Below are positions 16,977-25,303 of a stretch of DNA of 64,000 nt, in pieces (position 1 is the first letter of the stretch; each line of letters starts with the position of its first letter). The notes under the pieces are model-generated. The model made no database searches, was not told where the DNA came from, and saw only the letters and a list, made by a program, of their open reading frames with translations. The stretch comes from Ancrocorticia sp. Its GTDB lineage: Bacteria > Actinomycetota > Actinomycetes > Actinomycetales > Actinomycetaceae. The stretch spans positions 124,001 through 188,000 of the forward strand of contig JALCLX010000006.1 in assembly GCA_022648165.1 (NCBI GenBank), in the 5' to 3' direction. A program made the translations under genes and the position numbers.

Positions 16977-18965
16977 GTGACTGATATTCCCCGCGTCCTC
17001 GGCGGACGTTACGAAGTCGGCGAATTGATCGGCCGTGGCGGTATGGCCCAGGTGCACCTCGGGTACGACACACGCCTGTCACGCACAGTCGCCATCAAAG
17101 TGCTGCGCGCGGACCTCGCCCAGGATCCGATGTTCCTTGCTCGTTTCCGCCGCGAAGCGCAATCAGCGGCCGCGCTCAACCATCCATCTATCGTTTCGGT
17201 CTACGACACCGGTGAAGAGCATTTGACCTCGGAGGCGGGCAAGCCACTTTCCTTGCCGTACATTGTGATGGAGTACGTGAAGGGCCGCACTGTGGCCTCG
17301 CTCCTTTCCGATGGCAATCCAGTCCCCATCGGTGAGGCAGTTGAGATAACGGTGGGCGTGCTTAATGCGCTTGAGTATTCCCATCACGAAGGCATCATCC
17401 ACCGCGATATCAAGCCCGGAAACGTCATGCTCACTCCGGATGGCAAAGTCAAGGTAATGGACTTTGGCATTGCCCGGGCTATAGCGGATTCAGCGGCCAC
17501 GATGACCCAAACCAATTCGGTGGTAGGCACCGCCCAATATCTTTCGCCCGAACAGGCTCGCGGCGAAGTAGTGGACGCTCGCTCCGATCTCTATTCAACA
17601 GGATGCCTGCTCTATGAGTTGTTGACCGGAAAACCTCCATTCACCGGTGATTCAGCAGTCGCCGTTGCGTATCAACACGTTTCTGAACAGCCGAAGCCCG
17701 CATCCCGGGTCGCGTCCGATATTCCAGACGCACTTGATCGCGTGGTCATGAAGTCGCTAGCCAAACAACGTGAGGACAGGTATCAGAGCGCGGCGGAGTT
17801 TCGCCGCGATCTCATCGCCGCCGCCCGCGGTGGTGGTGTTGAAGCCCCTTCGGTGACGTCCTGGACCATTCCCGCGGCACCAGCCTATGCACCCACTCAG
17901 GTGGCCACGGCAAGTCAGCAACCACAAACTGGTGCGGCGGCGCTGGCTCAAACGCTCACCCAATCTGATATGGAGCCAGTAGATCCAGAGACAAAGAAAC
18001 GCCAGCGGCGGAACAAGATCATGATCTGGATCGGCATAATCTTCCTTGCGCTCGCCATCCTTGGAGTTGTGTGGGCCGTGCTTTCGAGCGGGAAGCACAC
18101 TGCTACTCCGACGGCGTCAGCCAGCACCAGCGCCGCCGTCACGGAAGTCCCTAACCTCACGGGGTATAACGAAACCGAGGTAAAGAATGCGCTCACCAAT
18201 GCGAATCTAAAGTATGAAAAGGGTGACGATGTCGCCTCGTCCGATATCGATGAGGGCCTTTTCGTATCAGCCACGCCATCGCCCGGCACAACTGTCCCGG
18301 AAGGTTCCACCGTGATCGTTTCCTTCTCCTCCGGTGCCGCAACAGTGTCAGTGCCAGACCTCAAAGGAATGACGCAAGATGCAGCACAGAAGGCCCTTGA
18401 AGACGCAAATCTAACGCTTGCGAAGGCCAATCCGGTGGAAAGCACTGAGGGCGATCCAGGAACCGTTGTAGATCAAGATCCCGCAGCCGGAGAAGAGGTT
18501 GCTGAAGGCACACTCGTTACCATTGACGTCGTTTCCGATCAGGTCACCGTACCGAGTGTCACTGGCATGAGTTTGAGTGAAGCGAAATCCACGTTGAGCA
18601 ATGTGGGACTGTCTGTTGACGAGAACCGCACCGACACACCCAATGGTGAAACGGACGAAGTATTGTCACAGAATCCCGCAGCAAATACTGTGGCCCAGCG
18701 TGGAACAACGGTTGTCCTTGAAGTTCCCTCTGGGAAGGTTACAGTGCCAAATGTGATGTCGCTCAGTCAGGCAGACGCAACAACAGCACTCAGCAACCAA
18801 AAGCTGACGCCTGTAGTCACCATGGTAACCGGCGACGCCAGCGAGGTTGGGAGGGTTGTCAACCAAGATAAGGCGGCAAATTCGCTTGTTGCTCGCGGTA
18901 CAACAGTGACCATCAAAGTTGTAGGTGAGGCGGCGGCCACACCAAGCGATAGTCCGAGCCAATAA
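16977..18965 (+). CDS. pknB: Serine/threonine kinase PknB with four PASTA domains
   Basis: The start is GTG at 16977 with GAGAAAGG upstream. Residues 1-285 form the kinase: glycine loop IGRGGMAQVHLG, AIKVL lysine, HRDIKPGNVM catalytic loop, and DFGIA. The activation loop is rich in Thr and Ser. A membrane helix lies at about 344-366. Outside the cell are four PASTA repeats beginning at EVPNLTG, SVPDLKG, TVPSVTG and TVPNVMS, which bind muropeptides or lipid II. PknB tunes cell-wall synthesis and division by phosphorylating cytoplasmic partners, some read by the FHA proteins upstream. The phosphatase pstP in the same operon reverses it. Confidence 0.96.
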   Translation: MTDIPRVLGGRYEVGELIGRGGMAQVHLGYDTRLSRTVAIKVLRADLAQDPMFLARFRREAQSAAALNHPSIVSVYDTGEEHLTSEAGKPLSLPYIVMEYVKGRTVASLLSDGNPVPIGEAVEITVGVLNALEYSHHEGIIHRDIKPGNVMLTPDGKVKVMDFGIARAIADSAATMTQTNSVVGTAQYLSPEQARGEVVDARSDLYSTGCLLYELLTGKPPFTGDSAVAVAYQHVSEQPKPASRVASDIPDALDRVVMKSLAKQREDRYQSAAEFRRDLIAAARGGGVEAPSVTSWTIPAAPAYAPTQVATASQQPQTGAAALAQTLTQSDMEPVDPETKKRQRRNKIMIWIGIIFLALAILGVVWAVLSSGKHTATPTASASTSAAVTEVPNLTGYNETEVKNALTNANLKYEKGDDVASSDIDEGLFVSATPSPGTTVPEGSTVIVSFSSGAATVSVPDLKGMTQDAAQKALEDANLTLAKANPVESTEGDPGTVVDQDPAAGEEVAEGTLVTIDVVSDQVTVPSVTGMSLSEAKSTLSNVGLSVDENRTDTPNGETDEVLSQNPAANTVAQRGTTVVLEVPSGKVTVPNVMSLSQADATTALSNQKLTPVVTMVTGDASEVGRVVNQDKAANSLVARGTTVTIKVVGEAAATPSDSPSQ

Positions 18966-19000
18966 GCTGCATCTAGCTTCGAATCGAGCCGGCCGATACG

Positions 19001-19630
19001 CTAGACGTTTGCACGCATCAAGGGGCTTTTCCCTTCGGCAAGCCGTAATGCATCTGGCGAACCGCACATTTCGAGCCAATTGGCGAACATACGGTGGCCG
19101 CCTTGCGTCAGCACCGCCTCCGGATGGAACTGCACGCCCCAAAGCGGAAGGTCGCGGTGTTCAAGTGCCATAACGATGCCTTTGTCCGTGGTCGCGGTAA
19201 CGCGCAAAGAGGCAGGTAACTGATCCGGATCCGCCGCCAGCGAATGGTAGCGCGTCACGCGAAGCGGCGATGGTAGCTCGGCGAAGACTCCCTCTCCCGT
19301 ATGCGTAATGAGTGAGGTTTTGCCATGCATTAACTCCGGCGCATGCGTCACCGTACCACCGAAGTACTCCGCGAGTGCCTGATGCCCGAGGCACACGCCT
19401 AGCATCGGGGTCCCTGTTCGTGCGCATTCTCCTATGACCGCCTGGGAAAGCCCCGCTTCCGCCGGGGTCCCAGGGCCAGGCGATACAAGAACACCGTCGT
19501 ACGAAGCAACCGAATCGACGGCGACGACGTCGTTCCTTACCACGGTCGTTTCTGCACCGAGCTGCCGGATATAATCCACAATCGTGTACACAAAGCTGTC
19601 GTAATTATCTACTACTAGGATTCTCATCAT
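19001..19630 (-). CDS. pabA: Glutamine amidotransferase subunit of anthranilate/aminodeoxychorismate synthase
   Basis: The class I amidotransferase triad is visible: Cys in GVCLGHQAL, and His and Glu in GVQFHPEAVLT, with VDNYDSFVYT at the N-terminus. The subunit releases ammonia from glutamine for a chorismate-using partner. Which partner is unclear because no trpE or pabB lies nearby; such orphan copies beside pknB are usually called pabA or trpG. The ATG (19630) overlaps the stop of the preceding 52-residue gene. It converges with pknB with only 35 bases between. Confidence 0.9.
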   Translation of the reverse strand: MMRILVVDNYDSFVYTIVDYIRQLGAETTVVRNDVVAVDSVASYDGVLVSPGPGTPAEAGLSQAVIGECARTGTPMLGVCLGHQALAEYFGGTVTHAPELMHGKTSLITHTGEGVFAELPSPLRVTRYHSLAADPDQLPASLRVTATTDKGIVMALEHRDLPLWGVQFHPEAVLTQGGHRMFANWLEMCGSPDALRLAEGKSPLMRANV

Positions 19631-19785
19631 TCACCCACCGTGCTATCAAACATTGGGAACGTCGCGATCACCCAAGGGAAAACCCACTGGAACAACACAA
19701 AAACCGCAGCCGCAATCAGTATGAGCGCCTCTGCGAACTTCAGCCATCCCGGGCCGGGAAGATGCCGCCAAATAAAACCGTACAT
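19627..19785 (-). CDS. Small conserved membrane protein (52 aa)
   Basis: A 52-codon frame fills the space between the sortase and pabA genes. It starts MYGFIWRHLPGPGWLKF and continues with one membrane helix and the motif WVFPWVIATFP. The pattern of an LPGP N-terminus plus a VFPWV end recurs in tiny proteins at this position in other actinobacteria, so I take it as real. The stop overlaps the pabA ATG (ATGATG/TGA), and it starts 4 bases after the sortase ends, which indicates an operon. Function unknown; a link to the sortase is a guess. Confidence 0.75.
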   Translation of the reverse strand: MYGFIWRHLPGPGWLKFAEALILIAAAVFVLFQWVFPWVIATFPMFDSTVGE

Positions 19786-19789
19786 CGTG

Positions 19790-20554
19790 CTACTTCACTT
19801 CCTCTGTCAGTTCCACAGGCACCCCGTCTGCCGGATCCACCCAATGATCGAATGTCGCATGCACGATCCAGCGCTGATCCGAAACAAAAGGCGGATGGCA
19901 TGTTGTTAGGGTCAAAAGCCTCTCAGTTGGCGTCACGCCGGGTTCACGCGGCACCGGCAGTATCACGTCAGATTCATCCGGCCACACGATGTAGTGCGTC
20001 GTAACTTTATAGATCAGATACGCGTTCTTTGTTTGAATAACAATCGCGTCGCCTTCCTGCAGTTGATCGACGTTGCGCAACGGCGCTCCATAAGTCTGGC
20101 GATGAGCTGCCAGCGCAAAGTTTCCTATCTCTCCCGGAAGTTGTGACTCCTCATAGTGGCCGTAAGCGCCGGTATTGAGCAGGTCGATCGAGGTTCCTTC
20201 CACAATCGAGACGGCATAGTCTGCACCGAAACGTGGTATCCGTACGATGCCAAATACTTCGCCTTCCTGTTCCGCTTCCGGTTCCGGCGGGGCGGTGTCA
20301 CGTGGTTGTCCAATCTTCTCATCACTGGATTGCGAAGATTCGGGCGTGCCCCAACTGTTGAGTACCTGTTCTACAGCGGCGGCCTGCTGCCGGTGTGCAC
20401 CCACATCAGTCCACCACACCTGCCACACGATAAACAGCAGAATCACCAGTCCGGCCGTGATGAATAACTCTCCGACAACGCCCACAATTCGCCACAGCAT
20501 GGATGGGGTGCGGCGTTTGACGTGACTGGCAGCATTGATGCTGGTAGCGCCCAT
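19790..20554 (-). CDS. srtE: Class E sortase
   Basis: Sortases attach secreted proteins to the cell wall by a Cys transpeptidase. The 254-residue protein has an N-terminal membrane helix (about 26-47), an acidic Pro/Ser linker, and a catalytic domain with His in FALAAHRQTYG, Cys in LTLTTCHPPF and Arg in SDQRWIVHA. AAHR and TLTTC are typical of class E sortases, which favour LAXTG rather than LPXTG signals. AAGGAG lies 7 bases before the ATG. No sortase substrate gene is visible beside it. Confidence 0.92.
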   Translation of the reverse strand: MGATSINAASHVKRRTPSMLWRIVGVVGELFITAGLVILLFIVWQVWWTDVGAHRQQAAAVEQVLNSWGTPESSQSSDEKIGQPRDTAPPEPEAEQEGEVFGIVRIPRFGADYAVSIVEGTSIDLLNTGAYGHYEESQLPGEIGNFALAAHRQTYGAPLRNVDQLQEGDAIVIQTKNAYLIYKVTTHYIVWPDESDVILPVPREPGVTPTERLLTLTTCHPPFVSDQRWIVHATFDHWVDPADGVPVELTEEVK

Positions 20555-20718
20555 CCAAGAACTCCTTATACGATGTGTGGCCTATACGCTCGTGTGTGAA
20601 ATCAAGAATAGCGGCTCAGATGAAACGTTCTGGTAACAGGGCTCACTCTGACTTCGAATCGCACAAAAGTGGCAATCTCGATACTCTTGGAGTATCACAA
20701 GCATGAGGGGGATAGCCA

Positions 20719-21033
20719 GTGTCTGAATCCGAAAAGAAGTCCAGAGCGACGCCGTCTAAAAACGCCGTTCCAGCTAAGGGCACAAAGCGTGCTATTGCAG
20801 CACAGGATCAGGCAAAGAAGGCAAAACCGGCCCCAGCAAGGACCGGCAAGAAGACATCGCCGCGCTGGTGGGCACCCACCATGGTGGCATTGATGCTTAT
20901 CGGCCTGGTCATCGTTGTTCTTGCATACATTTTCGGTGGTACACTTCCAGTTCCTACCTGGGGAAATGGAAACCTCTTCCTCGGTATCGGCACCATGTTG
21001 GTCGGATTCCTCATGACGCTCGGCTGGCACTGA
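20719..21033 (+). CDS. crgA: Cell division protein CrgA
   Basis: A basic, Lys/Ala-rich N-terminal half of about 48 residues is followed by SPRWWAPTM and two membrane helices (about 53-73 and 82-102). This is the CrgA (UPF0233) layout. CrgA bridges FtsZ, FtsI and other divisome proteins in actinobacteria. Start is GTG with AGGGGG 7 bases upstream. Its place beside the pknB cluster is conserved. Confidence 0.93.
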   Translation: MSESEKKSRATPSKNAVPAKGTKRAIAAQDQAKKAKPAPARTGKKTSPRWWAPTMVALMLIGLVIVVLAYIFGGTLPVPTWGNGNLFLGIGTMLVGFLMTLGWH

Positions 21034-21037
21034 CGGT

Positions 21038-21769
21038 CTAGAAGCCCCACCAGATCAAGCCACACAACACCACGGCTGTGCCTACAATCACGGCTGTATC
21101 GCGCGCCCGCCGCGCCCGCGGTGAAATATGTTGGCGCCTCGCCATCATCAATGCCATCATCACCGCTCCTGCAATCAAACCACCTACATGCGACTGCCAG
21201 GAGATATTCATTCCGGGAAGGAAACCCAGAGCCAGATTGGCCACAATCACCACCAAAAGGCTGGTGGAATCTGTGCCGAAGTGATGCATCAGCACAAAGA
21301 GTGCGCCGAACACGCCAAAAACCGCGCCGGAAGCCCCTACTGTGGCGGTTATCCACGATTCGGAAAGCTGATCCGCCGAAAGGAGCACCGCAACATTGCC
21401 AGCCACAGCAGACAGCAAGTAGATTGACGCAAATCGCACCCGCCCGATAGCGGGCTCCAGCACCGCTCCTACCAACCATAGTGCGTACATGTTGAAGAGC
21501 AGATGCCAGAAGCCCGCATGCACAAACGCGGACGCGATGAAACGATACGGCTGCGATTCAGCAAGCGCTGGCACAAACAAAAGAGCCGCGCCGACGTTCT
21601 TGAAGAAAAGCTCCGCTATGGCGACCAGAACACAGATGCCGATAAGGGACAGCGTCACTAATGGCGGATTTCCACCCCGGAAACCAAGCGCACGCCCCAC
21701 GCGTTGGAAAAGGCGCGCCGCACGAGATCCGCTTCCCTCCCCCTGCCAACTTGTCGCCATATCCTTCAT
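21038..21769 (-). CDS. Rhomboid-family intramembrane serine protease
   Basis: The protein has six or seven membrane helices. The serine of the catalytic dyad is in GASGAVFGVFG and the His in SWQSHVGGLIAG; HAGFWHLLFNMYAL supplies the conserved HxxxN segment. Rhomboids cut membrane proteins within or near the bilayer. The ATG lies 3 bases after the cyclophilin stop, so the two are co-transcribed. Substrates are unknown. Confidence 0.92.
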   Translation of the reverse strand: MKDMATSWQGEGSGSRAARLFQRVGRALGFRGGNPPLVTLSLIGICVLVAIAELFFKNVGAALLFVPALAESQPYRFIASAFVHAGFWHLLFNMYALWLVGAVLEPAIGRVRFASIYLLSAVAGNVAVLLSADQLSESWITATVGASGAVFGVFGALFVLMHHFGTDSTSLLVVIVANLALGFLPGMNISWQSHVGGLIAGAVMMALMMARRQHISPRARRARDTAVIVGTAVVLCGLIWWGF

Positions 21770-21772
21770 TCC

Positions 21773-22294
21773 TCAGTCAGTCACAGAGACTGATTCGATG
21801 ACCACATCATCCACGGGACGGTCCTGGAACCCTGTGGGAACCGCTGCTATCTGATCCACTACCTTCTGTGACGCCGAATCCGTCACTTTGCCGAAGATCG
21901 TGTGGTGGCCCATGAGCCATGGCGTTGGGGCCACCGTGATGAAGAACTGCGATCCGTTTGTTCCATGTCCAAAGCGTTTGCCGGCATTTGCCATCGCCAC
22001 CATGTACGGTTCATTGAAATTCAGTTCCGGGTGGATTTCATCGTCAAATTGATAACCCGGGCCCCCTGTTCCCGTTCCGAGCGGGTCGCCGCCCTGAATC
22101 ATAAAACCGGAAATAACCCGGTGAAAAACGACGCCGTCGTACAACGGATCCGTGGTTTTTTCCTGCGTTACCGGATTGGTCCATTCACGCTCACCGCGTG
22201 CAAGCTCAACAAAGTTGGACACGGTTTTCGGCGCATGAAGTGGGTAAAGTTCCATCGTGATGTCACCATAATTGGTGTGAAGAGTAGCTTCCAT
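21773..22294 (-). CDS. ppiA: Cyclophilin-type peptidyl-prolyl cis-trans isomerase
   Basis: The start is placed at ATG 22294, where the family begins ([18 protein letters not shown]); the frame could extend to 22348 but the extra residues are not family-like. Motifs [17 protein letters not shown] and [24 protein letters not shown] are the active-site surface binding proline peptides. The 173-residue cytoplasmic enzyme speeds prolyl isomerisation during folding. The upstream ribosome site is weak. Confidence 0.93.
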   Translation of the reverse strand: MEATLHTNYGDITMELYPLHAPKTVSNFVELARGEREWTNPVTQEKTTDPLYDGVVFHRVISGFMIQGGDPLGTGTGGPGYQFDDEIHPELNFNEPYMVAMANAGKRFGHGTNGSQFFITVAPTPWLMGHHTIFGKVTDSASQKVVDQIAAVPTGFQDRPVDDVVIESVSVTD

Positions 22295-22458
22295 GTGTTC
22301 AATCTTTGCACAGCACACCGCTGAACGCCTCACCCATAGGACGATCACTGCGAATCACTAGCATATCCGGGGTATGCTCAGGGACAATAGAATGCGAATA
22401 ATCTGCCCCGAACAGATGCGGCCGCGGGGGCCGTCGGTAGATTTACAAGGAGGTCACG

Positions 22459-23268
22459 ATGGTCTGCAAGAAGTGCCTAAAAGACAAAGAATCTGATCTG
22501 GCGAACGCCGCGAATTCTGCGGCTAAGTTGGCGTCCCAATTGGCCGGCCAGGCCCAAGAACTCGCCCACCAGGGCGCACAGTGGGCCACGCCTATTGCCG
22601 AACAGGCAGTGGACTTAGCCAGCCAGGCTGCTGAGAAATTGACACCCACATTGGAAGACGCCAAGGTCAAGGCATCGCAACTGGCAGTTCAGGCCCAAGA
22701 ACTCGCCCACCAGGGCGCACAGTGGGCCACGCCGCGTGCCCAGGAGGCCGCCGAAACCATCAAGCCCGTCGTTGATGACGCCACGCGAAAGGCGGCCGAA
22801 AAGGCCGCGGAAGCGAAGGAGAAACTCGTCTCTGATTACTATCCAAAGGCCAAGAAGGCTGCCGCGGCAGCGGCAGCGGCCGTCAAAGATGCGGACGTCA
22901 CGGCAAAAGTCTCAGAATTGAGCCAATCTACTGTTGCAGCGGCAGACGCCGCCGCGCCTGCGGTGAAAAAGCATCGTCGTGGCAAGTTCCTTCGGATACT
23001 GCTGGTGCTCGGCAGCATCGGCGGTGTGGTGTTCTACCTGTGGAAGCGAAGCCAACCAACAGAGGATCCGTGGGCTGAAGCGTATTGGAAAGCGGAACCG
23101 AATTCCTCGGCGCCCACCGCGGAGACGCCCGCCACAGCGGAATCAGATGAATCCGAATCTACCGCCGCGCCGACCACCGAATCCGATGATGACAACGCAA
23201 CTGCGAAGGCCACGAAGAACGCAGGTTCAAGCACTAAGCGCGCTGCCGAACATCTCAAGGAAGCATAA
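22459..23268 (+). CDS. Ala-rich repeat protein with one membrane helix, unknown function
   Basis: AAGGAGGT lies directly before the ATG. The N-terminus MVCKKCLKDKESD carries a CxxC pair. Residues 15-165 are alanine-rich amphipathic helix reminiscent of apolipoprotein or LEA-like proteins, with the segment QAQELAHQGAQWATP present twice. A basic stretch KKHRRGK precedes a membrane helix (about 175-193), then WKRSQPTEDPWAEAYW and a disordered acidic tail. The family is not recognised. It may be a membrane-associated stress or envelope protein. It converges with ppgK across a perfect palindrome. Confidence 0.7.
   Translation: MVCKKCLKDKESDLANAANSAAKLASQLAGQAQELAHQGAQWATPIAEQAVDLASQAAEKLTPTLEDAKVKASQLAVQAQELAHQGAQWATPRAQEAAETIKPVVDDATRKAAEKAAEAKEKLVSDYYPKAKKAAAAAAAAVKDADVTAKVSELSQSTVAAADAAAPAVKKHRRGKFLRILLVLGSIGGVVFYLWKRSQPTEDPWAEAYWKAEPNSSAPTAETPATAESDESESTAAPTTESDDDNATAKATKNAGSSTKRAAEHLKEA
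22549..22733 (+). repeat. Exact 44-base direct repeat inside the gene
   Basis: Bases 22549-22592 recur without a mismatch at 22690-22733, 141 bases (47 codons) apart in the same frame. Flanking repeat units have diverged, so this block looks recently duplicated or homogenised. Confidence 0.9.
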
Positions 23269-23278
23269 GTTCACCAGC

Positions 23279-23308
23279 AGGAACACGGGGCATATGCCCC
23301 GTGTTCCT
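23279..23308. terminator. Perfect palindrome between convergent genes
   Basis: The 30 bases 23279-23308 read the same on both strands and form a 13-to-15-pair hairpin with almost no loop. It lies between the ends of the Ala-rich protein gene and ppgK and overlaps the ppgK stop. Neither side has a T run, so it is probably a bidirectional stop signal of modest strength. Confidence 0.6.
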
Positions 23309-24066
23309 CACTTCGTAGCCGCATGTGAGCCGGTGGCGCACGCTGCGCCCACAATCCCGGCGGTATTGCGCAACATCGCCGGGATGATCGGCGTGCGCAA
23401 CTTCAGCAGTGGCAAGAATTTTCCAGCATTCTCCGATACGCCACCGCCCACAACAAAGAGGTCTGGAGAAAACAACATCTCGACGTGCGAATAGTAGCGC
23501 TGAAGGCGCGCCGCGTATTGCTCCCATGTGAGATCCTCCGCGGTTTTGATACTCGCAGCAGCCCGTTTTTCTGCGTCATATCCGTCGATCTCAAGATGGC
23601 CGAGTTCCGTATTGGGTAGCAGTTTGCCGTCCAGAATCACCCCCGAACCGATTCCAGTACCTAATGTGGTCACAATAATGACTCCGCCAACACCTTTCGC
23701 CGCTCCAAAAGTGGCCTCACCTAGAGCTGCTGCATCCGCATCGTTGACAACCGCCACACGATGGCCGATCCGCTGTTCCATGAGTGAGGCAATATCGACG
23801 CCTACCCAGGCCTGGTCAAGATTCGCCATGAAGGGAATAGTGCCGTGCACAACAGGAGCTGGAAACGATATTCCCACAGGTACGTCTGCCGGAACATCGA
23901 GTTGCGTCATGACGTCGTGACACGCTTCTATCACGGATGTGGGAGTCGATGGCTGTGGAGTAACAACTTTCACAATGTTGCCGATGATTGCGCCGGTTTC
24001 AAGGTCAACTACGCCGCCTTTGACGCCAGACCCGCCAATATCGATGCCGCATGCGCGCTGTGCCAT
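23308..24066 (-). CDS. ppgK: Polyphosphate glucokinase
   Basis: The start ATG at 24066 has GGAGGAG 5 bases upstream and yields 252 residues, the family length. The ROK-type kinase motifs are GIDIGGSGVKGGVVD (phosphate), VNDADAAALGEATFG, LGTGIGSGVI and the glucose-site PNTELGHLEIDG. The motif KTAEDLTWEQYA and the C-terminal NTAGIVGAA match the mycobacterial PpgK, which phosphorylates glucose with polyphosphate or ATP. A ppk2 gene 2.3 kb away fits polyphosphate use. Confidence 0.93.
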   Translation of the reverse strand: MAQRACGIDIGGSGVKGGVVDLETGAIIGNIVKVVTPQPSTPTSVIEACHDVMTQLDVPADVPVGISFPAPVVHGTIPFMANLDQAWVGVDIASLMEQRIGHRVAVVNDADAAALGEATFGAAKGVGGVIIVTTLGTGIGSGVILDGKLLPNTELGHLEIDGYDAEKRAAASIKTAEDLTWEQYAARLQRYYSHVEMLFSPDLFVVGGGVSENAGKFLPLLKLRTPIIPAMLRNTAGIVGAACATGSHAATK

Positions 24067-24205
24067 AGTTGCTCCTCCATAGGAAAATGTGATAGAAAAC
24101 CTGAACGCCGGACCAGGCACGCTTTCGGGTGAATATCCGGGCACAATTCAGCTCTTAAAAGTCTCCCAGTCCCTTCAAGATTTGTCTAACTAGTTCACGA
24201 AACCC

Positions 24206-24233
24206 TTGACTTAGAATATCGCAAGCGTAGAGT
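24206..24233 (+). promoter_or_regulatory. Promoter for the class I aldolase gene
   Basis: TTGACT (24206-24211) and TAGAGT (24228-24233) are separated by 16 bases and resemble a housekeeping sigma promoter. The predicted leader to the ATG at 24316 is about 75 bases. Confidence 0.5.
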
Positions 24234-24315
24234 GTTTTATGTCACTGAAAGCGCAGTATTGCAACAAAAGATACCGTGCAATGTGAAGGGTTCTGCGCCA
24301 TATTTGGGAGGTCTG

Positions 24316-25203
24316 ATGCTCGATACACAGCTAGAAAAGATGGGCCACGGCAAGGGTTTCATTGCCGCACTAGATCAGAGCGGTGGCTCAACTCCACGTG
24401 CGCTTAAGCTCTACGGCGTCGACGAGAATCGCTATCACAATGACACAGAGATGTTCGATCTGGTCCATGCGATGCGGTCACGTATCGTGCTCTCCCCAGC
24501 GTTCACTGGCGATCGAATCCTGGGCGCCATCCTCTTCGAGAAGACGATGGATCGGACGTTCGACGGCGTCCCCGCCGCTGACTTCCTGTGGGAACACAAG
24601 AACGTCGTCCCATTTCTGAAGGTTGACAAGGGATTATCCGATCCCGAAAACGGAGTCCGGCTCATGAAGCCGTTCGGGGATCTGGACGGTCTGCTGGAGC
24701 GTGCAAAGAAGGCACACATCTTTGGTACAAAGATGCGTTCGGTCATTCAATCGGCGAATCGCGATGGCATCGCTGCAATCGTGGCCCAGCAATTCGAAAA
24801 GGGCCACCAAATCGCGTCCGCGGGCCTGGTGCCGATTCTTGAACCAGAAGTCGATATTCATGCGCCAGATAAGGAACAAGCTGAAGAAATCTTGCTTGAC
24901 GAGATATTGAAGCGGCTCACAACAGAAACCTTCGATATGCCAATCATGTTCAAGGTTTCTATCCCCACGAAGGATGATTTCTACGCCTCGCTGATGCAGC
25001 ATCCAGCCGTGCTGCGCGTGGTTGCGCTCTCCGGTGGTTACTCACGCGACGAGGCCAACGAACGGCTCACCCGTAATCATGGCTTGATCGCGAGCTTCTC
25101 GCGTGCACTCACTGAGGGATTGACTGAACAGATGAGCGACGAAGAATTCAACAAAAAGCTCGCCGCATCGATCGATTCGATCTACACGGCATCGCTGACC
25201 TGA
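24316..25203 (+). CDS. fda: Class I fructose-bisphosphate aldolase
   Basis: The enzyme splits fructose 1,6-bisphosphate in glycolysis through a Schiff-base lysine, probably the Lys in PIMFKVSIPTKDD. FIAALDQSGGSTPRALKLYG near the N-terminus, PFLKVDKGL and LSGGYSRDEANERL are family motifs. ATG 24316 follows GGGAGG closely and gives 295 residues, the usual length; the upstream extension to 24232 lies over the promoter. The strong hairpin after the stop ends the transcript. Confidence 0.93.
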   Translation: MLDTQLEKMGHGKGFIAALDQSGGSTPRALKLYGVDENRYHNDTEMFDLVHAMRSRIVLSPAFTGDRILGAILFEKTMDRTFDGVPAADFLWEHKNVVPFLKVDKGLSDPENGVRLMKPFGDLDGLLERAKKAHIFGTKMRSVIQSANRDGIAAIVAQQFEKGHQIASAGLVPILEPEVDIHAPDKEQAEEILLDEILKRLTTETFDMPIMFKVSIPTKDDFYASLMQHPAVLRVVALSGGYSRDEANERLTRNHGLIASFSRALTEGLTEQMSDEEFNKKLAASIDSIYTASLT

Positions 25204-25217
25204 GTAAACCTAACCAG

Positions 25218-25261
25218 AACAGTGAGGGGGAAGAGCTTTACAGCTCTTCCCCCTCACTGTT
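25218..25261 (+). terminator. Strong hairpin terminator, probably bidirectional
   Basis: A perfect 20-pair stem (25218-25237 with 25242-25261) has a TTAC loop. It follows the aldolase gene and also lies 43 bases beyond the stop of the minus-strand DUF3048 gene. No T run follows on either side. Confidence 0.7.
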
Positions 25262-25303
25262 GAAGTTTCCAATCCGATCAGCTGAGAAAGCTCAAACACA
25301 TCA

